Assembly (NCBI GenBank): GCA_013816415.1
Contig: JACDEN010000243.1
Location: forward strand, 1 to 5,259
Direction of reading: 5' to 3'
Length of the DNA stretch: 5,259 nucleotides
Source of the DNA: Planctomycetota bacterium
GTDB taxonomy: Bacteria; Planctomycetota; UBA11346
The translations under genes were made by a program, and so were the position numbers. The notes below the pieces were generated by a model. That model saw only the letters and a program-made list of their open reading frames with translations. It was not told the DNA's origin and did not search any database. This document shows positions 1 through 5,259 of the stretch, in pieces (positions within the stretch are counted from its first letter, which is position 1; every line of letters begins with the position of its first letter).

Positions 1-1
1 C

Positions 2-1906
2 TTCTCGCCCGCCCGGCAGGTGGCTCCCGCGGCCTGGCAGCGCCGCTACCGCACGCTCTCGACGCAGGCGCACGCGCTGGAACCCCGGACGCACGCCGCC
101 GTGCTCGAAGGCATGCTGCAGTTCGCCGCCGGCATGCGCCTGACCAACGCCTTCTGTCCGCACCGTCTCGGCCTGTCGTTCAAGATCGATCCCGCCATCT
201 TGCCCGCCGCGAAATTCACCCAGCGCCCGTTCGGCGTGTTCTTCTTCATCGGCCCGCAGGCGCGCGGATTCCACATCCGCTTCCGCGCCTCGGCGCGCGG
301 CGGATTGCGCGTGCTGATCCCGCGCAATCCCGGGCAGTACGAACGCTCGAAGGAAGGCGTGCTCAAAGAGGTCTACGATCTGGCCTGGGCCCAGCAGCTG
401 AAGAACAAGGACATCCCCGAAGGTGGCAGCAAATGCATCGCGCTGGTCGAGCCCGGCGGCAGCGCCGACGGTGCCGTGCGACAGCTGGTCGACTCGCTGC
501 TCGACCTGATCCTGCCCGCTGAATCATCGCCGATGGTGATCGCTCCGCACGGCGCTGCGCGCGAAGCCGACCTGATCTTCCTCGGGCCCGACGAGAACAT
601 GACCCCCGAGCGGATCGCCTGGGTGGCGGCGCGCGCGAAATCGCGCGGACTGCCGCACCATCCGACGCTGATGTCCTCGAAGCCCGGCTCGGGCATCAAC
701 CACAAGGAGTTCGGTGTCACGTCCGAAGGGATCTTCCGCTGGATCTCATTGATCCTGCCGATCGTCGGCGTGGCCGAGGGCCAGCCGTACACGGTCAAGA
801 TCACCGGCGGACCGGATGGCGACGTCGGCGGCAACCTGCTCAAGGTGCTCAGGCGCGAGCACGGAGCGCGAGCACGGGTGCTGGCGATCGCCGACGGCAC
901 CGGGTGCGCGTACGATCCGAAAGGCCTCGATTGGCGCGAACTGATGCGGCTGGTCGACGCCAGCCTCGGCATCGCGCGCTTCGATCCCGCACGGCTGTCG
1001 TCCACCGGCGCCGCCGGAGGCAGGGTCGTCGCCGCAACCGACAAGGCCGGCGAGGCGTTGCGCAATTCCCTGCACAACACCGTGGTCGCCGACCTGTTCG
1101 TCCCCTGCGGCGGCAGGCCGTACACCCTCAACGACGAGAACTGGTCGAAGTTCCTCGGCGCCGACGGCAAGCCGACCGCCAAGGCCATGGTCGAGGGCGC
1201 GAACATCTTCCTGACTCCAACGGCGCGCCGCCACCTCGAGGACGCCGGCCTGGTGGTGATCAAGGACTCGTCGGCCAACAAGGGCGGGGTGATCTGCTCG
1301 AGCTACGAGGTGCTCGCCGGCCTGGTGCTCAGCGACGAGGAGTTCCTCGCGATCAAGCCGCAGTACGTCGCCGACGTGCTGCAGCTGATCCGCGAACGCG
1401 CGACCGACGAATCGCGCGCGCTGATCTCGGCGTGGCAGCGGCGCGGACACTCGGTGCGCCTGTCCGACCTCTCGCAGCAGGTGAGCGAGGAGATCAACCG
1501 CGTCAGCGGCCTGATCGAACCGACGATCGCCGCCCACCTCGACGATCCCGCGATGACCGCGACCTGGGAGCGCCACCTCGAGGCGCACTGCCCGCCGGTG
1601 CTGGTCGCGCGCTATCGCGCCCGGTTGCGCCAGCGCATCCCGCCCGCGCACCGCGTCGCCATCCTCTCGAAGCGGTTGTCCAGCCGCATGGTCTACAAGG
1701 AGGGCCTGACCTGGTGCCGCAGCTACCTCACCGACAACCGGCAGTGGGATACGCTCTCGACCTATCTCACCGCTGAGAGCCAAGTGCGCGCGGTGTGCGA
1801 GCGGCTCGACGAACTGGACCTGCCCGGCGGATCCGAGCTGATCAAGGTGATCGCGGCCGGCGCCCAGCGCGAACTGGTCAGACGGAAACTCGGTCAGGAA
1901 TTTTGA
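2..1906 (+). CDS. NAD-specific glutamate dehydrogenase, large (~115 kDa, fungal GDH2-like) class; 5'-truncated by the window edge
   Basis: This enzyme oxidatively deaminates glutamate to 2-oxoglutarate and ammonium with NAD+ (EC 1.4.1.2), in the cytoplasm, feeding glutamate carbon into the TCA cycle. The frame is open to the left edge; the GTG at 20 is only the first possible start codon in view and is unlikely to be the real start, because family members run to about 1000 residues and only about 634 are here. Counting from nt 20, the region shows an RGFHIRF...ARGGLR segment (82-97), the active-site motif KNKDIPEGGSK (128-138), GPDEN (189-193), a substrate/catalytic-type segment around NHKEFGVTSEG (227-237), a glycine-rich nucleotide-binding turn TGGPDGDVGGN (262-272) and VEGANIFLTPTAR (391-403). 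The KNKDIPEGGSK form matches the yeast Gdh2-like class rather than the 180 kDa bacterial class or the small hexameric enzymes; that class assignment is from remembered family sequences. The C-terminal 200 residues look like the usual helical tail. The TGA at 1904-1906 lies inside the convergent downstream gene. No frameshift or missing motif is seen. Confidence 0.93.
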   Translation, partial: FSPARQVAPAAWQRRYRTLSTQAHALEPRTHAAVLEGMLQFAAGMRLTNAFCPHRLGLSFKIDPAILPAAKFTQRPFGVFFFIGPQARGFHIRFRASARGGLRVLIPRNPGQYERSKEGVLKEVYDLAWAQQLKNKDIPEGGSKCIALVEPGGSADGAVRQLVDSLLDLILPAESSPMVIAPHGAAREADLIFLGPDENMTPERIAWVAARAKSRGLPHHPTLMSSKPGSGINHKEFGVTSEGIFRWISLILPIVGVAEGQPYTVKITGGPDGDVGGNLLKVLRREHGARARVLAIADGTGCAYDPKGLDWRELMRLVDASLGIARFDPARLSSTGAAGGRVVAATDKAGEALRNSLHNTVVADLFVPCGGRPYTLNDENWSKFLGADGKPTAKAMVEGANIFLTPTARRHLEDAGLVVIKDSSANKGGVICSSYEVLAGLVLSDEEFLAIKPQYVADVLQLIRERATDESRALISAWQRRGHSVRLSDLSQQVSEEINRVSGLIEPTIAAHLDDPAMTATWERHLEAHCPPVLVARYRARLRQRIPPAHRVAILSKRLSSRMVYKEGLTWCRSYLTDNRQWDTLSTYLTAESQVRAVCERLDELDLPGGSELIKVIAAGAQRELVRRKLGQEF

Positions 1907-3194
1907 CCGCGTCGGCACTGTCCGTTTGCTGATGGTACCGCAGTGCGAACGCCACGCCCAGCGCCAGGAAGGTCGCGTAGGCGGGGATGCTGTGGCCGGC
2001 GAGGTTCTCGAACATGCCTGCGGTCGCGGTCGCGGCGACGACGGAGCAGACCAGGCTCCAGCAGTCCAGGCATTCGGCGCGCGCGCGGAATGCCGCGCGC
2101 ATCCACGCGCCAAGCAGCAGCAGGTAGAGGATCAGGGCCGGACATCCATAGGTCGCGGCGATGCTCAGGAAGCTGTTGTGGGCGTGCGGAGCGCCCTCGG
2201 GGAATTCAGTGGGCACGTCCGGCACCACGCTGGGATAGATCTGCCGGTAGCGTTCCTTGCAGGCCTCGGGGCTGCCGGCTCCGAGCACCGGACTTTCGAT
2301 GGCGATCGCTGCCGAGGCGCGCCAGATCGCCCAACGCCCGTTCTCGCCGCGGAGCATCTCCTCGAAGCGATCGGGCTCGAACCGCCACATCATTCCGCCC
2401 AGCACCAGCACCACCGCGACCGCGACCGCGACCGCGGGGACGACGTACCGTCGCCCACGCGATGCGATCGCCGCCCAGATGCCGGCAGCGATGCCGACAT
2501 AGGCGAGGCGGGCGCGGCTGAGCACCAATGCCACCGCCGCGGCGGCAACCGAGATCCGTCCGATCCACGCGTGCTGGGACCAGCGGCGACGCGCCGACTG
2601 GAGCGCCAGCAGCGCCACGCACATGACGAAGCCGTGGGTCAGGTGGACGCTGAAGAATCCTTCGGCCATGAGGAACCGCGGCCCCGACGCGTCGACGCGC
2701 AGGGGCGCATCCTCGCCCAGGCCGATGACGAACTGGGCGACGCTGACCTCTGCGGCGACGATGACCGCACCTGCCAGCAGAGCACCACCGATGATGAACA
2801 CCCGCCGATCGGCGAGCGCGATCATCACGGGATACGCCATCGCCCAGGTGTACATCAGGCCCAATCCATGAAACGGCCGTTCGACCCTGCCCCCGAGCGT
2901 GCCCGCCAGGCAGCTGACCGCGATCCATCCGGCGAGGACGAGGGCGACGCGGAATCCCGGCAGCTGCAGGAGCGGCGCGCGCGCGATCAGACAGCCAGCG
3001 AATCCGATTCCGAGGCCGAGGTTCGCCGGGAATACGCCGAGACACACCGCCGGCATCGCGATCAGCACCCCGAGGTGGATCAGCAGCAGCCCGATGCGGC
3101 GGGGATCACGAAGCGGCAGCTGGCTGACCCGCGCGTGGAATTCGCCGACCGGATCGCTGGCTGTCGCACGCAAGGCTTCGGGATCGCTGACCAT
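1878..3194 (-). CDS. O-antigen ligase/polymerase family membrane protein (Wzy_C / WaaL-like)
   Basis: Proteins of this family sit in the inner membrane and transfer or polymerise undecaprenyl-linked glycans on the periplasmic side, classically attaching O-antigen to lipid A-core. From ATG 3194 it is 438 residues, a usual length for the family. It has many hydrophobic stretches, for example about 34-60, 82-100, 131-155, 211-230, 249-268, 351-362 and 380-415. Family-like motifs are a FFSVHLTHG segment (180-188), SRARL (226-230), GRWAIWRA (286-293) with the conserved-type Arg, then a periplasmic loop ending in PHAHNSFL (336-343), which carries the His-Asn signature of Wzy_C. The frame stays open to an ATG at 3314 (478 residues), but those 40 extra residues are not membrane-like, would swallow the divergent promoter region and would run through a terminator-like hairpin. 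I therefore prefer 3194, although no clear ribosome binding site precedes it; GTG 3212 is another option. Ligase versus Wzy polymerase cannot be decided from this sequence, and no glycosyltransferase neighbours are in view. Confidence 0.85.
   Translation of the reverse strand: MVSDPEALRATASDPVGEFHARVSQLPLRDPRRIGLLLIHLGVLIAMPAVCLGVFPANLGLGIGFAGCLIARAPLLQLPGFRVALVLAGWIAVSCLAGTLGGRVERPFHGLGLMYTWAMAYPVMIALADRRVFIIGGALLAGAVIVAAEVSVAQFVIGLGEDAPLRVDASGPRFLMAEGFFSVHLTHGFVMCVALLALQSARRRWSQHAWIGRISVAAAAVALVLSRARLAYVGIAAGIWAAIASRGRRYVVPAVAVAVAVVLVLGGMMWRFEPDRFEEMLRGENGRWAIWRASAAIAIESPVLGAGSPEACKERYRQIYPSVVPDVPTEFPEGAPHAHNSFLSIAATYGCPALILYLLLLGAWMRAAFRARAECLDCWSLVCSVVAATATAGMFENLAGHSIPAYATFLALGVAFALRYHQQTDSADAVKIPDRVSV
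2413..2436. repeat. Four perfect tandem copies of the hexamer ACCGCG inside the ligase gene
   Basis: The hexamer is repeated four times without a mismatch. On the coding (minus) strand it gives the alternating Val-Ala run in the transmembrane stretch at about residues 253-262 of the ligase-like protein. Because the unit is six bases, gain or loss of a copy adds or removes one Val-Ala pair and keeps the frame. It may simply reflect GC-rich codon choice in a hydrophobic helix. Confidence 0.8.
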
Positions 3195-3325
3195 GAGGCC
3201 GCACGGTAGCACCCAGTGGAAAAAACCCAGCCGGCGCGCGTTGGGCCGGCCAAACCACCCGGCGGCGCCGTGGCAGGACGTCGCGTTGACCCTGGCAGTA
3301 TGACCTCTGGGCATATCCTGACGCC
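3195..3325. promoter_or_regulatory. Divergent intergenic region between the ligase gene and glmS
   Basis: These 131 bases separate the two divergent start codons and must carry at least the glmS promoter. For glmS, the best pairing I see is CTGGCA (3292-3297), a 16-base spacer and TATCCT (3314-3319), each four of six to the sigma-70 consensus. A better-looking TTGACC at 3286-3291 has no partner at normal spacing. For the ligase gene, CATACT on the minus strand (3303-3298) is a possible -10 without a convincing -35. Near-repeats TGACCCTGG (3287-3295) and TGACCTCTGG (3301-3310) lie 14 bases apart over the putative glmS promoter. All promoter calls here are weak and made by eye; the region as a whole is the secure part. 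Confidence 0.45.
3220..3250 (-). terminator. Rho-independent terminator-like hairpin reading toward the ligase gene (possible leader attenuator)
   Basis: Read on the minus strand, GCCGGC (3250-3245) can pair with a second GCCGGC (3235-3230) around a nine-base loop. Alternatively CCCAAC (3245-3240) can pair with GCTGGG (3231-3226), including one G-T wobble. The second stem runs straight into six T residues (3225-3220), the layout of an intrinsic terminator. The two stems share bases, so they exclude each other. No gene ending here in the minus direction is visible, because glmS points the other way; the element sits 25 bases ahead of the ligase ATG. It could be an attenuator, a block on antisense transcription coming out of glmS, or chance in GC-rich DNA. 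Confidence 0.45.
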
Positions 3326-5146
3326 ATGTGCGGAATCGCTGGATATATCGGCCATAAGATCGCGGACCAGGTACTGATCGTCGCGCTCGAGCGGCTGAAA
3401 TACCGCGGCTACGATTCCGCCGGCATGGCGGTGGTGCGCGATGGCGAGATCCACCTGCGCAAGGCGGCCGGGAAGCTGAAGAACCTCTCTGAACGCATCG
3501 AGGCGCAGCCGGTGGTCGGGCGCTGCGGCATCGCCCACACCCGCTGGGCGACCCACGGCGCCCCGACCGAAACCAACTGCCATCCCCACCTGAGCACCGA
3601 CGGCCGCATCGCCGTGGTCCACAACGGCATCATCGAGAACCACGAGGTGCTCAGGCGCGAGCTCAAGGACCAGGGCTGCATCTTCGCCAGCGAGACCGAT
3701 ACCGAGGTCATCCCGCATCTGATCAGCACGCTTTACGACGGTGATCCGGTGGCCGCGGTACGCGCGGCGATCGCGCGGCTCGATGGGCAGTTCGCCTTCG
3801 CCGTGGTCTTCGCCGACCAGGCTGACCGCATCGTCGCCGCGCGCAAGGGCTCGCCGCTGCTGGTCGGCCGCGGCAAGAAGGAGATGCTGCTCGCCTCAGA
3901 CGTGCCGGCGCTGCTCCCGCATGCGCAGGAGGTGATGTTCCTCGAGGACGGTCACATCGCCGATTTCAATGCCGACGAGGTTCGCATCTGCAGCTTCGAT
4001 GGCGCCGCGGTCGCCCCGCGCTTCAAGCCGATCGAGATCAGCGCCGACGCCGTGAGCAAAGGCGACCACGACAGCTTCATGTCCAAGGAGATCTCCGAGC
4101 AGCCCGAGGTGCTGCTGCGCCTGATCGAGAGCCGGCTGCGCGCCGGCCGGCTGGTCGAACCGGATCTGGGGCTCGACCTCGCCGAGGTCAACCACATCGT
4201 CTTCCTCGCCTGCGGAACCAGCTGGCACGCGGCGCTCCTGGGCAAGCGCTTCCTCGAGCACCTGGCGCGCGTGCACGTGGAAGTCGACATCTCGAGCGAG
4301 TACCGCTACCGCAATCCCATCGCTTCGGGCGGCACCCTGGTGGTCGCGATCAGCCAATCGGGCGAGACCGCCGACACCCTCGCGGGCCTGCGCCTGGCGC
4401 GCGCGAAATTCATCCCGGTGGTCGGTCTGGTGAATGTCGTCACCTCGACCATCGCACGCGAATCCAACGGGGTCATGCCGCTGATGGCCGGACCCGAGAT
4501 CGGCGTCGCCAGCACCAAGGCCTATACCGCGCAGATCATGGCGCTGTACCTGTTCGCGCTGCAGGTCGCGCGCGCGAAGGGACTGCTCAGCCAGCCCGAG
4601 GAGGCGCGCGCCATCGTCAGCGCGCGCGCCATCGTCGAGCACGCGGCGCGCACCCTCGCCGAGTGCGAGGACCCGGTGGCCGAGGCCGCCGACATCTTCA
4701 CCTCGGCCGACGCCACGGTCTTCCTCGGCCGCGGCGGCGAGCATCCGACCGCCCTCGAGGGCGCGCTGAAGCTCAAGGAGATCGCCTACGTCCACGCCAT
4801 CGGCTATCCGGCCGGCGAATTCAAGCACGGCCCCATCGCCCTGGTGACGCGCCAGCTGCCGGTGATATGCATCGTGCCGCGCGACGCGATGTATGAAAAG
4901 ATGCTCTCGAATCTGCAGGAGGTGCGCGCGCGCTCGGGCCGCATCATCACCGTCGGCCAGGCCGGCGACCGCTCGCTCGCGGACCTCAGCGACCACGTCT
5001 TCCCGGTGCGCATGGCCCCCGACGACCTGCTCCAGCCGATCCTGTCGATCCTGCCGCTGCAGCGCTACGCCTACCACGTGGCGCGCCGCCGGGATTGCGA
5101 TGTCGATCAGCCGAGGAATCTCGCCAAGTCAGTCACGGTGGAATAG
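3326..5146 (+). CDS. glmS: Glutamine--fructose-6-phosphate aminotransferase (isomerizing), GlmS
   Basis: GlmS converts fructose-6-phosphate and glutamine to glucosamine-6-phosphate and glutamate (EC 2.6.1.16), the first committed step to UDP-GlcNAc for peptidoglycan and lipopolysaccharide; it is a cytoplasmic homodimer. At 606 residues it is full length (E. coli has 609). The N-terminal glutaminase domain (about 1-240) starts MCGIAGYIG, with Cys2 as the nucleophile exposed after Met removal; this fixes the start codon. It also shows YRGYDSAG (26-33), HTRWATHG (71-78), HNGIIEN (99-105) and SETDTEV (122-128). Two SIS sugar-isomerase domains follow: ACGTSWHA (295-302), SQSGETADTLAGL (343-355), STKAYTAQ (396-403), then GRGGEHPTALEGALKLKE (468-485), GEFKHGP (497-503) with the ring-opening His501, and the C-terminal DQPRNLAKSVTVE with Lys601. 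All expected catalytic residues are present. No Shine-Dalgarno sequence is visible before the ATG. No gene follows within 113 bases and no glmU is adjacent, so it may be transcribed alone. Confidence 0.98.
   Translation: MCGIAGYIGHKIADQVLIVALERLKYRGYDSAGMAVVRDGEIHLRKAAGKLKNLSERIEAQPVVGRCGIAHTRWATHGAPTETNCHPHLSTDGRIAVVHNGIIENHEVLRRELKDQGCIFASETDTEVIPHLISTLYDGDPVAAVRAAIARLDGQFAFAVVFADQADRIVAARKGSPLLVGRGKKEMLLASDVPALLPHAQEVMFLEDGHIADFNADEVRICSFDGAAVAPRFKPIEISADAVSKGDHDSFMSKEISEQPEVLLRLIESRLRAGRLVEPDLGLDLAEVNHIVFLACGTSWHAALLGKRFLEHLARVHVEVDISSEYRYRNPIASGGTLVVAISQSGETADTLAGLRLARAKFIPVVGLVNVVTSTIARESNGVMPLMAGPEIGVASTKAYTAQIMALYLFALQVARAKGLLSQPEEARAIVSARAIVEHAARTLAECEDPVAEAADIFTSADATVFLGRGGEHPTALEGALKLKEIAYVHAIGYPAGEFKHGPIALVTRQLPVICIVPRDAMYEKMLSNLQEVRARSGRIITVGQAGDRSLADLSDHVFPVRMAPDDLLQPILSILPLQRYAYHVARRRDCDVDQPRNLAKSVTVE
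4604..4636. repeat. Short direct repeat (15 bases, 18-base period) inside glmS
   Basis: The 15-base sequence at 4604-4618 recurs exactly at 4622-4636. The 18-base period is in frame and gives the neighbouring peptides ARAIVS and ARAIVE (residues 427-438), in the linker before the second SIS domain. It looks like a small local duplication that keeps the reading frame and is tolerated in a helical linker. Confidence 0.75.
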
Positions 5147-5259
5147 GACCCGGACGAGCCGGATCAATGCCGTTCACTTTAACCCCGCCCTTTGGTGCGC
5201 CCGAATGGCAGTTTGGATTCGCGTGGAAATGATCGCCCTGGTCGTGGTTTGTAAGCATG
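5147..5259. other. Non-coding or unassigned sequence downstream of glmS, with lower GC
   Basis: From about 5161 the sequence is about 54-55% GC by count, visibly below the preceding genes. I see no intrinsic terminator: the only hairpin is a four-base CCGG pair (5150-5153 with 5159-5162) with no T tract. Short open frames exist on both strands but run off the edge or are too short to support. The change may mark ordinary intergenic DNA or the edge of something beyond the window. Confidence 0.5.

Noticed and set aside
746..2113. Long open frame (455 codons) on the minus strand
   Set aside because: It is antisense to the dehydrogenase, whose motifs are unmistakable. Its protein is low-complexity Arg/Ala/Gly/His/Asp-rich, typical of shadow frames in GC-rich DNA.
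1926..3209. Long open frame (427 codons) on the plus strand
   Set aside because: It is antisense to the ligase-like gene. Its translation is charged and low-complexity with no family motif, while the opposite strand gives a coherent membrane protein.
3263..3270. CGGCGCCG palindrome in the intergenic region
   Set aside because: Palindromes of this length made only of G and C are expected by chance in DNA this GC-rich.
3195..3314. 40-residue N-terminal extension of the ligase-like protein from ATG 3314
   Set aside because: The extra residues do not resemble a signal peptide or membrane segment, would leave only 11 bases to the glmS start, and would include the hairpin and T tract. It cannot be fully excluded because ATG 3194 also lacks a good ribosome binding site.
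3195..3325. glmS ribozyme/riboswitch upstream of glmS
   Set aside because: The 131-base gap is too short for the usual ribozyme plus promoter, no ribozyme core was recognised, and this element is typical of Gram-positive bacteria.
3896..5077. Long open frame (393 codons) on the minus strand
   Set aside because: It is antisense to glmS and rich in Arg/Asp/Gly/Ala/Leu without recognisable motifs; a shadow of codon bias.
5133..5258. Minus-strand frame of 41 codons entering near the right edge and ending inside the glmS 3' end
   Set aside because: It is short, has no recognisable motif and its composition does not look coding. It could be the tail of a gene outside the window, but this cannot be supported here.
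5205..5259. Possible start of a downstream plus-strand gene (ATG 5205 or ATG 5229), open to the window edge
   Set aside because: Only 18 codons are visible, with no clear ribosome binding site and no recognisable N-terminus.

Overview
This GC-rich window appears to come from a Gram-negative bacterium, most likely a proteobacterium. That rests on the O-antigen ligase-type membrane protein, the high-GC codon use and the type of glutamate dehydrogenase. The lineage cannot be fixed further from this sequence. No exotic defence system, CRISPR array, RNA gene or complete mobile element is visible. The window is ordinary chromosomal housekeeping and envelope sequence with some interesting features between the genes.

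There are three genes. From the left edge to 1906 (+) lies the C-terminal part of a large NAD-type glutamate dehydrogenase of the roughly 115 kDa class best known from fungi; its N-terminus is off the left edge. From 3194 down to 1878 (-) lies a multi-pass O-antigen ligase/polymerase family (Wzy_C/WaaL-like) protein, whose 3' end overlaps the dehydrogenase 3' end by 29 bases in convergent orientation. From 3326 to 5146 (+) lies a complete glmS, glutamine--fructose-6-phosphate aminotransferase, transcribed divergently from the ligase gene.

The 131-base divergent region (3195-3325) holds the most interesting structure. It contains a hairpin followed by six T residues on the minus strand, a terminator-like element placed just ahead of the ligase start codon. 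It also contains a possible glmS promoter whose predicted start would fall at or next to the glmS ATG, which has no visible Shine-Dalgarno sequence. After glmS, 113 bases of visibly lower GC run to the window end with no gene I can support.

Functionally, GlmS makes glucosamine-6-phosphate for UDP-GlcNAc, which feeds lipopolysaccharide and peptidoglycan. The ligase acts later in surface glycan assembly, so the divergent pair is linked in theme. The glutamate dehydrogenase has no obvious connection to either beyond glutamate/nitrogen metabolism.
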